Assembly (NCBI GenBank): GCA_022340865.1
Contig: JAJDNC010000059.1
Span: 1-56,206 of the forward strand
Length of the DNA stretch: 56,206 bases
Source: Gemmatimonadota bacterium
GTDB taxonomy: Bacteria; Gemmatimonadota; Gemmatimonadetes; Longimicrobiales; Gaopeijiaceae
Reading direction: 5' to 3'
Shown here: positions 9,305 to 16,619 of the stretch, in pieces
How positions within the stretch are numbered: the stretch's first letter is position 1
How the letters are laid out: every line of letters starts with the position of its first letter
Made by a program: the position numbers and the translations under genes
Notes under the pieces: generated by a model
The model's input: the letters and a program-made list of their open reading frames with translations, nothing else
What the model was told of the DNA's origin: nothing
The model's database searches: none

Positions 9305-10339
9305 ATGGCTCTCTTCGGACGCAAGCGAAGCTCCATCGGCCTGGACATCGGATCCGGCTTCGTCAAGGTCGTGGAGGTCGACCATTCGGGTGATCAGCCC
9401 GAGGTCACCAGGGTAGCCATGCGGCCTCTCCTCCCCGACGCCATCGTCGAGGGTGAGATCATGGACTACGGCCTGGTCTCCGACACGGTCCAGGGGCTGT
9501 TCCAGGAGATGGGGATGAAGGGGGCGGCCGTGGTCACCGCCGTCGGCGGCCACGACGTCATCATCAAGAAGATCGAGATGGACCGGATGAAGGAAACGGA
9601 CGCGCGCGAGGTCATACGGTGGGAGGCCGAGCAGCACGTTCCCTTCGACATCAAGAGCGTCGAGTTGGACTTCCAGATCCTGAACCCCCACGATGAGGGC
9701 CTCCAGATGGAGGTGCTCCTGGTGGCGGCGAAGCGGGAGCTGGTGGACAACAAGGTGGGACTCCTGCAGGATGCGGGCGTCAACCCGATCGTCATCGACG
9801 TGGACGCCTTCGCGTTGCACAACGCCTTCGAGCACAACTATCCGGATGCGATGGAGGGGATCATCGCGCTGGTGAACGTGGGTCACGAGACCACCAATGT
9901 GAACATCCTCGAGAACGGGGTGCCGATCCTGACGCGGGACATCCCGTTCGGGTCTCGCCGCATCCGCGAGGACCTCCAGCGGGAGCGAGGACTCACGGCC
10001 GAGCAGGCCGAGGACGTCGTGCAGGCCCGGGACACGGTGGACGACCTGGAGCGCTTCGTGGACGCCTCCGCCGACGAGGTGGCGGTGGGCATCGAGCGGG
10101 CAAGCGCTTTTCTGATGACCCGGGAGGATGGAGAGACCCTCGGGAAGATCTACCTGAGTGGGGGGGGCGCCCGGATTCCGGGCATGGTGGAGTCACTCGC
10201 GCGTCGGATGAACGTCGAGACGCACCTGGTGAATCCTTTCGAGCGCGTGCCGGTGCGCCCGTCGGCGTCCGGCGACATCTCAATCGACGAAGCGGCGCCC
10301 ATGCTGCTGCTTCCCCTCGGGCTGGCGCTGCGCCAGTGA
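9305..10339 (+). CDS. pilM: Type IV pilus inner-membrane platform protein PilM
   Basis: A 344-residue actin-like ATPase-fold protein. The N-terminus SSIGLDIGSGFVKVVEV is the PilM phosphate-1 motif, VNVGHETTNVNI is the phosphate-2 region and YLSGGGARIPGM the adenosine motif near the C-terminus. Length is normal for PilM, which sits on the cytoplasmic face and binds the N-terminal peptide of PilN. It is first of five consecutive assembly genes, with pilN starting 23 nt later. The ATG lacks a strong ribosome-binding site. Confidence 0.93.
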   Translation: MALFGRKRSSIGLDIGSGFVKVVEVDHSGDQPEVTRVAMRPLLPDAIVEGEIMDYGLVSDTVQGLFQEMGMKGAAVVTAVGGHDVIIKKIEMDRMKETDAREVIRWEAEQHVPFDIKSVELDFQILNPHDEGLQMEVLLVAAKRELVDNKVGLLQDAGVNPIVIDVDAFALHNAFEHNYPDAMEGIIALVNVGHETTNVNILENGVPILTRDIPFGSRRIREDLQRERGLTAEQAEDVVQARDTVDDLERFVDASADEVAVGIERASAFLMTREDGETLGKIYLSGGGARIPGMVESLARRMNVETHLVNPFERVPVRPSASGDISIDEAAPMLLLPLGLALRQ

Positions 10340-10362
10340 GAGGCCAAGGACGGGGCTGAGCC

Positions 10363-11058
10363 TTGATCGAAGTCAACTTACTTCCAGGCGGAAAGAAGCG
10401 GTCCGGCAAGGGGCGCGGCTTCTCTCTGTCGGGACTGTCCTTCCTGAAGAGAGGCGGCGGCGGCCCCCCGGCAGATCCGTACATTCTCAGTGCCATCGGT
10501 GCCGGCATCCTGAGCCTCGGGCTCATGGGCTGGCTCTTTTTCGGGACCCGCAGCCGCCACGAGGACCTCCAGGTCTCCCTGGAGACCGCGGCCCAGGACT
10601 CCGCCCGCTTCGCCGACCTCATCAAGCGGACCACCGAGCTCACGGCCCGGCGGGACTCCATCGCCCAGCGGGTGGAGATCATCCAGAAGATCGACGCGGA
10701 TCGATACGTCTGGCCGCACATCTTCGACGAGATCGCCCGAGCGCTTCCCGACTACACATGGCTCACGGCGGTCACGCAGACCGGCAGCGACCCGCTGACG
10801 CTGCGCATCACGGGCGAAGCCGGCAACATGTACGCCATCACCACCTTCATGACCAACCTGGAGGCGTCGCCCTTCCTGCGGGCCGTGACCCTCGAGCACA
10901 TCGAGGGGAAGCAGTCCCCGACGGACCCGCAGGACATCGTCCAGGACTTCTCGCTGACCATGAACTACCAGTCCCCGCCGTTGGACCAGCTCCACACGGT
11001 ACCCCTCTTCGAAAACGGTCCGGGGGGATCCTCCCCCGCCGATACGACGGGGAGGTAA
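10363..11058 (+). CDS. pilN: Type IV pilus assembly protein PilN
   Basis: 231 residues starting at TTG 10363 with the hallmark (M)IEVNLLP, the peptide that binds PilM. A Lys/Gly-rich cytoplasmic stretch is followed by one membrane helix (about 45-65), a coiled coil and a ferredoxin-like periplasmic domain. The proline-rich, acidic tail of about 30 residues is not part of the core fold. PilN and PilO form the periplasmic heterodimer linking PilM to PilP and PilQ. The use of TTG is supported by the exact match of the first codons to the family motif. Confidence 0.9.
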   Translation: MIEVNLLPGGKKRSGKGRGFSLSGLSFLKRGGGGPPADPYILSAIGAGILSLGLMGWLFFGTRSRHEDLQVSLETAAQDSARFADLIKRTTELTARRDSIAQRVEIIQKIDADRYVWPHIFDEIARALPDYTWLTAVTQTGSDPLTLRITGEAGNMYAITTFMTNLEASPFLRAVTLEHIEGKQSPTDPQDIVQDFSLTMNYQSPPLDQLHTVPLFENGPGGSSPADTTGR

Positions 11059-11061
11059 CCC

Positions 11062-11679
11062 ATGGCCTGGTACAACCCCACGGATCCGAAACAGCGCAAC
11101 GCCATGGTCGTGGCCATCCTCCTGGTGGCGCTCTTCTACCCCTTCTACTCCTTCTGGTACAAGGGGCACAAGGCGGAAGTGGACGACATGCAGGCGCACC
11201 TCGAGAGGCTGCAGGACAACAACCGACGGGCCGAGCTCACGTCGGCTCGGGGGGGCGGCAGGAATCTCGAGCAGCGGATGGCGCTCTACCAGCGACAGGT
11301 GAGCAAGCTCGAGCAGCTCATCCCGTCCGCCGAAGACGTGCCGGCGCTGGTGAACTCCATCGCGGGCTACGCGATCAGGTCGAACGTGAAGCTGGAGCGC
11401 TTGAACCCCGAGCCGCTGGAGCCCGCCGCCTACTACACCAAGTCGACGTACGACGTGGGGGCCATCGGCGAGTACCACGACGTGGGCCGCTTCATCACGG
11501 AGATCGCGAGCCTTCCGCGCATCGTCTCCCCGGTCCAGATGTCGGTGACGCTCTACAGTCAGGCCCAGCTGTACCCGGACTACAAGTCACCCGTCATCGC
11601 CACCTTCCAGATCGAGACCTATGTCCTGCCCGAGCCCGGCACCAAGGCTGCGGCAGCGAAAGCAGGAGGCTCCTCATGA
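11062..11679 (+). CDS. pilO: Type IV pilus assembly protein PilO
   Basis: 205 residues: short cytoplasmic N-terminus, one membrane helix (AMVVAILLVALFYPFYSFWY), a coiled coil (about 35-85) and a C-terminal ferredoxin-like domain, the layout of PilO. Only three bases separate it from pilN, and its stop overlaps the pilP start (ATGA). The Lys/Ala-rich end (about 190-205) looks like a flexible tail. PilO pairs with PilN in the alignment complex. Confidence 0.88.
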   Translation: MAWYNPTDPKQRNAMVVAILLVALFYPFYSFWYKGHKAEVDDMQAHLERLQDNNRRAELTSARGGGRNLEQRMALYQRQVSKLEQLIPSAEDVPALVNSIAGYAIRSNVKLERLNPEPLEPAAYYTKSTYDVGAIGEYHDVGRFITEIASLPRIVSPVQMSVTLYSQAQLYPDYKSPVIATFQIETYVLPEPGTKAAAAKAGGSS

Positions 11680-12182
11680 TCGGGCGTGCCCTGGGTGGCC
11701 GCAGTGGGCTCGGGCTCGTGATGGTCGGGTTGTGCCTTGCGGCTCCAGTTGGACTCGCCGCGCAGAAGGCCGATTCGACCAAGGCGCCGACGAAGCCCGG
11801 CCAACCCGCGGAGCTGGTGTTCGTGCGCGAGGTGTTCACGTACCCGAGCGTCGTGCGCCGCAACCCGTTCGCGCCGCTCTCCACCGCGGACCGGGGTCCT
11901 CGCTTCGACCAGCTGCGGCTCATGGGCGTCATCTACGACGATCACGACCCCACTGCCAGCGTAGCGATGCTTGGCACCAGCTCGGTACACACGTCGCAGG
12001 ACAGCACCGACGTTTCGATCACGCCTCGGGGACAGACCTGGTACCTGAAGGTCGGAGAGACGACCGGGAACGTCCGGGTCGTCGAGATACGCCCCGATTT
12101 CTCGGTTGTGGTGGAAGTCGATGAATTCGGGATCACCCAGCGAAAAGTGATGCGGATGGATACCCCGGGAGGCACTCAATGA
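11676..12182 (+). CDS. pilP: Type IV pilus assembly protein PilP-like
   Basis: 168 residues with a Sec-type signal peptide (LGLVMVGLCLAAPVGLAAQ). A flexible linker is followed by VRRNPFAPL, the conserved RDPF-like motif of PilP, and a C-terminal beta-sandwich. The cysteine in the signal region has Leu at -1, so it is not a normal lipobox; proteobacterial PilP is a lipoprotein, so this copy probably is not. Overlaps with pilO and pilQ are each four bases. PilP bridges PilNO to the secretin. Confidence 0.8.
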   Translation: MIGRALGGRSGLGLVMVGLCLAAPVGLAAQKADSTKAPTKPGQPAELVFVREVFTYPSVVRRNPFAPLSTADRGPRFDQLRLMGVIYDDHDPTASVAMLGTSSVHTSQDSTDVSITPRGQTWYLKVGETTGNVRVVEIRPDFSVVVEVDEFGITQRKVMRMDTPGGTQ

Positions 12183-13954
12183 CCTCGATGTTCGCGCTGT
12201 TGACGAGCGCGCTCGTGGCCCTGGGAGGGCCGGTCACCGAGGTGGCCGTCACCTCCGTGGCCAATCAGACCAGCGTGTTGATCTCGGTAGACGGGGCAGT
12301 CCACTACCGCGACTTCACAATGGAAGGGCCGAACCGCCTCGTCGTGGACCTGATGGGCGCGCGAAACGCGCTGCCCCGCCAGGAATTCACGGACGTGAAC
12401 CGTGGCGGCATCGTCTCCATCCGCACGAGCCAGTATTCGGCGAACATGGTGCGCGTGGTGTTCGTCCTGAAGCAGAAGCTCGGGTACACCATTGCCACCG
12501 ACCCCAAGGGGGTCCGCGTGGACCTGGACAACCCCGAGGGAAGCTTCGCCCCGTGGAGCTCCGCCGTGTCGTCGTCGGTCGCGGGACCCCCCGCTCCGAC
12601 GACGCAGCCGCGTCCGGCTGCCGGAGCGGGCGACCTGCGCATAGCGAGCAGGGCGCCGGCGCAGTCCCAACGGACCAAGAACGCCCTGTTGACCTCCGAC
12701 AGTTACCAGCAGAGCACGGCGAGGCACATCAGCATCAGCTTCGAGGCGTCACCGATCCAGAATGTCCTCATGCAGTTCGCCAAGTTCTCGGGGAAGACCA
12801 TCATCTCCGGCTCCGGGGTCACGGGCCTGGTGACGGCCAGCATCCACGATCAGCCCTGGGACGTGGCGCTGAAGAGCCTGCTGAACACATACGGCCTCGT
12901 GGGCCAGGAGGACGAGAACGGGATCATCCGGGTGGTGAACGTCAAAGCGCTGAACGACCGCGAGGCGATCGAGCCCATCGTCACGACGGCGTACCGCATC
13001 AACTACGCCACTGCCCAGGAGGTCTCGCAGGCCATCACGCCCCTGCTCACCCAGCGGGGGAAGGTGACCGTGGGACAGGGCACCAACATGGTGGTGGTGA
13101 ACGACATCCAGCGCGTGCAGAACGCGGTGGCCAAGCTCCTGAGGGAGATGGACGTGCGCACGCCGGAGGTGTCCATCGAGACCAAGATCATCTACGTGGA
13201 CCGGACGGACATGGACCAGCTGGGCGTCTCTTACGAGCTGAAGGACTCGCGGGGCAACCAGTTCAACACGCTCTCGTCGGGCTATGCGAACGGCGAGCCG
13301 ATTCCTCAGAATCAGACCGTGGTCCTCCTGGGAGGCAACTCCGTGGCGGCTCTCGGGAACGCCAAGGACCGGCTGGCATCCCCGAGCCTCTCGCTGTTGA
13401 CCTCCCTGGTGGTCGGGCGCCACCAGCTCATCAGCTTCCTGGACGCGCTCAAGTCCGTGAACCTGAGCGACGTGCAGGCCAGGCCGCAGCTCACCGTGCT
13501 GGACAACCAGCCGGCGAACATCATGGTGGGCGCCGAGATCCCGGTGCGCACCATCGACGCGGGGACGGCGGGCGGCGGAACGACCGGCGTCTTCCCGCGG
13601 GCCCAGGTCACGACCATGAACACGGGCATCATCCTGCACGTGACGCCCCACGTCGCCGCCAATGGCACGATCCTCCTGGAGCTGCAGGCCGAGCGGTCCT
13701 CGGCCGAGCTGGCGTCCACGGACGTGGGCTTCATCAAGAACACCCAGCAGGCGAGCACCCGGGTCCTGGTCAATGACGGCGAGACCGTGATGTTCGCGGG
13801 CCTGACGCAGAGCCAGAAGACCCAGACCGCGTCCGGTATCCCCCTCCTCATGGATCTGCCGCTCATCGGCCGCTTCTTCCAGGTCAAGCAGAGCCAAACG
13901 GAACAGCAGGACCTGATCATCCTCGTCACCCCGCACGTGCTGCGGAACGACTGA
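12179..13954 (+). CDS. pilQ: Type IV pilus outer-membrane secretin PilQ
   Basis: 591 residues. Order of parts: short signal-like N-terminus, one AMIN domain (about 20-115) for peptidoglycan binding, a low-complexity linker rich in Pro and Ala, an N0/STN domain (about 180-250, ISFEASPIQNVLMQFAKFSG), a secretin N1 domain (about 265-325) and the secretin beta-barrel core to the C-terminus, which ends QQDLIILVTPHVLRND. Secretin signatures such as VQARPQLTVLDNQPANIMVG are present. One AMIN domain rather than two makes it shorter than Pseudomonas PilQ. It is the channel through which the pilus exits. Confidence 0.93.
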   Translation: MTSMFALLTSALVALGGPVTEVAVTSVANQTSVLISVDGAVHYRDFTMEGPNRLVVDLMGARNALPRQEFTDVNRGGIVSIRTSQYSANMVRVVFVLKQKLGYTIATDPKGVRVDLDNPEGSFAPWSSAVSSSVAGPPAPTTQPRPAAGAGDLRIASRAPAQSQRTKNALLTSDSYQQSTARHISISFEASPIQNVLMQFAKFSGKTIISGSGVTGLVTASIHDQPWDVALKSLLNTYGLVGQEDENGIIRVVNVKALNDREAIEPIVTTAYRINYATAQEVSQAITPLLTQRGKVTVGQGTNMVVVNDIQRVQNAVAKLLREMDVRTPEVSIETKIIYVDRTDMDQLGVSYELKDSRGNQFNTLSSGYANGEPIPQNQTVVLLGGNSVAALGNAKDRLASPSLSLLTSLVVGRHQLISFLDALKSVNLSDVQARPQLTVLDNQPANIMVGAEIPVRTIDAGTAGGGTTGVFPRAQVTTMNTGIILHVTPHVAANGTILLELQAERSSAELASTDVGFIKNTQQASTRVLVNDGETVMFAGLTQSQKTQTASGIPLLMDLPLIGRFFQVKQSQTEQQDLIILVTPHVLRND

Positions 13955-13977
13955 TCGAGTCGATGGGGAGCGAATTC

Positions 13978-14682
13978 ATGCGCCGGAATCAAGGAACGAG
14001 CGTTCGCCTCCTGCTGGCGGCAGCCGCCATGGGTGCCATGTCCGTGGTGGCCGGCTGCGGCGGCACGAACCTCTTCAGCGTGAGTGCCGTCAACGGGGGC
14101 GGAGGGGGGACGGGGGGATCTCAGGCGCCGGTGGTGCAGATCCTGAACCCTCCCAGTGACACGGTACTCTCCGTCGGGGACTCCGTGTTCGTGCGGGCCC
14201 AGCTCACGGCCGGGGCGGCGGGCGTCACATCGGCGCGCATGTACGGCTTCTCCCACCGCGGCGTGGACAGCCTCGGCACCGGCCAGGACGTGCCCCGCTT
14301 CACGGAGAAGGACATCACCTTCGCCGCGGCCGTCACGGACACCACCGTTGTCCGCTACCTGGCGGCCACGGCCGACACGACCCACGAGACGGTCTACCTC
14401 GTCGTGGAGGCAACGGACAGCGCGGGCAACACCGGCGCCGACACCGTGAGCGTATCGGTGGGAGGGCTGAGTCCCGTGGCGAGCATCTCGAGCAGTCGAC
14501 AGGTCGACGGCAACGCCCCATTCCACGTGCTGGCAGGGGACTCCCACCGCGTTGATCGGGTCGTCGCGAGCACGTCGCCAGGCGACGGCGATCCCGCGCG
14601 AATCACGGACCTTCCCGCGATGCCGGCATACTCTCCGTACGAGAAGCAGACGCCGTCGCGCCGACGCTCGAGTACCTGGTGA
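13978..14682 (+). CDS. Ig-like-fold lipoprotein at the end of the pilus operon
   Basis: A 234-residue protein with lipobox VVAGC (Cys27), a Gly-rich linker and a beta-sandwich-like domain (about 50-165) with SVGDSVFVRAQL and VVEATDSAGNTGADTVSV, a pattern seen in Ig-like or cadherin-like extracellular domains. ATG 13978 was preferred to ATG 13963 because GGGGAG lies 7 nt upstream. The last 65 residues (from about 170) are rich in Arg, His, Ser and Pro and do not look like the preceding domain, so the original gene may have been longer and truncated by a frameshift. Function unknown; the position after pilQ suggests an envelope role. Confidence 0.6.
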   Translation: MRRNQGTSVRLLLAAAAMGAMSVVAGCGGTNLFSVSAVNGGGGGTGGSQAPVVQILNPPSDTVLSVGDSVFVRAQLTAGAAGVTSARMYGFSHRGVDSLGTGQDVPRFTEKDITFAAAVTDTTVVRYLAATADTTHETVYLVVEATDSAGNTGADTVSVSVGGLSPVASISSSRQVDGNAPFHVLAGDSHRVDRVVASTSPGDGDPARITDLPAMPAYSPYEKQTPSRRRSSTW

Positions 14683-14749
14683 CGTCGAGTGATGGACCGG
14701 AGGTGACCGACGCTGCAACATGACGTGAGGCGGGGGGACGCTCGTCGAC

Positions 14750-14786
14750 GCCCCGGTGGACAGGACTCCACCGGGGCACTTTCATT
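14750..14786 (+). terminator. Intrinsic terminator of the pilus locus
   Basis: An 11-bp perfect stem, GCCCCGGTGGA (14750-14760) with TCCACCGGGGC (14767-14777), loop CAGGAC, followed by ACTTTCATT. The T-rich part is short and interrupted. It sits between the last pilus-locus gene and aroC, where an end of transcription is expected. Confidence 0.65.
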
Positions 14787-14856
14787 GGGGCTCGTGTACG
14801 CAAGCCGGATCGTCGTCGGCATTCGTGCGGGGTGACCTGTCTCCGAGGACGACAAG

Positions 14857-16062
14857 ATGCCCAGAGTCTCGTTTCGCACCGCAGGGGAGTCCCACGGGCG
14901 CGGTCTCGTGGCCCTTGTGGAGGGGATGCCCGCCGGCCTCTCCCTCGTCGTGGAGCGGGACGTGGACCCGGAGCTCCGTCGCCGCCAGGGAGGATACGGC
15001 AGGGGCCGGCGCATGCAGATCGAGTCCGACCGGGCGGAGCTGATCTCCGGGGTCCGCCTCGGCGAGACGCTGGGCTCTCCCATCGCCATGCTGGTGTGGA
15101 ATCGCGACTGGGAGAACTGGCAGACGGCCATGAGCCCCCTCCCAACCGCCGAGGGCGAGAACCCCAAGGCGCTGCGGCCGCACTACCTGCCGCGTCCCGG
15201 TCACGCCGATCTCGTCGGTGCCCTCAAGTACGACCGCAGGGACCTGCGGGACATCCTCGAGCGGGCCAGCGCGCGCGAGACCGCAGCCCGGGTGGCATGC
15301 GGCGCCGTGGCCAGGAAGCTCCTCTCCGAGCTGGGGATTCGCGTGGGGAGCCACGTCGTCTCCATCGGACCCGTGCAGGCGGATCCGCTCCCGGTCCCCC
15401 CGGATCTGAACGGCGCGGCGGACGTCAGCCCCGTACGGTGCCTGGACGCGCACGCGGCCGAGCGGATGATGGCGGAGATCGACGGCGCCAAGGAGCGGGG
15501 AGACACCCTCGGCGGGGTCTTCGAGGTGGTGGCGACGGGCGCGCCGGTGGGGCTGGGCAGCTATGTCTCCTGGGACGCGAAGCTCGACGGCCGCTTGGCG
15601 GGGGCCGTGATGTCCGTGCAGGCGGTGAAGGGCGTAGAGATCGGTCTCGGCTTCGAGGGCGCCCGGCGGCCGGGGTCGGAGGTGCACGATCCCATCGTGC
15701 GCGCCGAGGACGCGGTACGCAGCGGCGGCCTCGGGAGGGTCTCGAACCGGGCAGGCGGCCTCGAGGGGGGCGTCACCACCGGCCAGCCCGTGGTCGTCCG
15801 GGGAGCCATGAAGCCCATCTCGACGCTGCGCAAGCCGCTCGCCAGCGTCGATCTCCGCGACGGCTCCGCGGGCGCTGCCGCGGTCGAGCGCAGCGACGTC
15901 TGCGCGGTTCCGGCGGCCGCCGTGGTCGCCGAGTCGATGGTCGCGCTGGTCCTCGCGGACGCGCTCATGGAGAAGCTCGGCGGGGACTCGATGACGGAGG
16001 TGCGCAGGAACTTCGAGAGCTACGTCGCGTATCTCGGCGACCGGGGCTTCGGAGAGCGATGA
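14857..16062 (+). CDS. aroC: Chorismate synthase
   Basis: 401 residues; catalyses loss of phosphate from 5-enolpyruvylshikimate-3-phosphate to give chorismate, with reduced FMN as cofactor. Family signatures seen: GESHGRGLVALVEGMPAGL near the N-terminus, RRRQGGYGRGRRMQIE, and the C-terminal RSDVCAVPAAAVVAESM. Length is normal. GAGGA at 14845-14849 lies 7 nt before the ATG. The gene follows the pilus terminator and its stop overlaps aroK (ATGA), so two shikimate-pathway genes form one translational unit. Confidence 0.96.
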   Translation: MPRVSFRTAGESHGRGLVALVEGMPAGLSLVVERDVDPELRRRQGGYGRGRRMQIESDRAELISGVRLGETLGSPIAMLVWNRDWENWQTAMSPLPTAEGENPKALRPHYLPRPGHADLVGALKYDRRDLRDILERASARETAARVACGAVARKLLSELGIRVGSHVVSIGPVQADPLPVPPDLNGAADVSPVRCLDAHAAERMMAEIDGAKERGDTLGGVFEVVATGAPVGLGSYVSWDAKLDGRLAGAVMSVQAVKGVEIGLGFEGARRPGSEVHDPIVRAEDAVRSGGLGRVSNRAGGLEGGVTTGQPVVVRGAMKPISTLRKPLASVDLRDGSAGAAAVERSDVCAVPAAAVVAESMVALVLADALMEKLGGDSMTEVRRNFESYVAYLGDRGFGER

Positions 16063-16619
16063 GGCTTCCATCCGACGTGCGCCGCGTCCTGCTGGTGGGC
16101 TTCATGGGGTCGGGGAAGTCCACGGTCGGACCCTTGTTGGCGACACGACTGGGGTGGCGCTTCGTCGACTTCGACGTCACCATCGAGGCCGAGGAGGGCG
16201 TCTCCGTGGCGGAGATCTTCCGGACGAAGGGTGAGCCCTGGTTCAGGAACGCCGAGTCGCGGATCGCACGGGAGCTTCTCACGCGGGATCGGGTGGTGCT
16301 GGGCAGCGGTGGCGGATGGGGCTCTTCGTCCGAGCGGTTGCGCGGGCTCCCCGAGGGCACTGTCAGCGTGTGGCTGCGCGTGTCCGCCGAGGAGGCCGTT
16401 CGACGCACGGCGGCGGCGGATACGCGACCTCTCCTGTCGGGGGCGGATCCCCTGGAAGAGGCGCGCCGACTCATCTTGGAGCGTGCCCAGGGGTACCGCG
16501 TCGCACACATCGGGGTGGACACGGACGGCCGGACGCCGGAGGATGTGGTGGAAGAGGTCCTGGCCAAGATCGGGGTCGAGATGCAGCGAGCAAACGGTGG
16601 AGAAGTGATCGAAGCATGA
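16059..16619 (+). CDS. aroK: Shikimate kinase
   Basis: 186 residues: a P-loop kinase with Walker A GFMGSGKST, the shikimate-binding Asp in FVDFDVTIE, the Arg of WFRNAESR, the Gly-rich VVLGSGGGW and the lid Arg in DTRPLL. It phosphorylates shikimate at O3. The start overlaps aroC and the stop overlaps topA, each by four bases. The aroB gene often found next to aroK is absent here. Confidence 0.94.
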   Translation: MRLPSDVRRVLLVGFMGSGKSTVGPLLATRLGWRFVDFDVTIEAEEGVSVAEIFRTKGEPWFRNAESRIARELLTRDRVVLGSGGGWGSSSERLRGLPEGTVSVWLRVSAEEAVRRTAAADTRPLLSGADPLEEARRLILERAQGYRVAHIGVDTDGRTPEDVVEEVLAKIGVEMQRANGGEVIEA

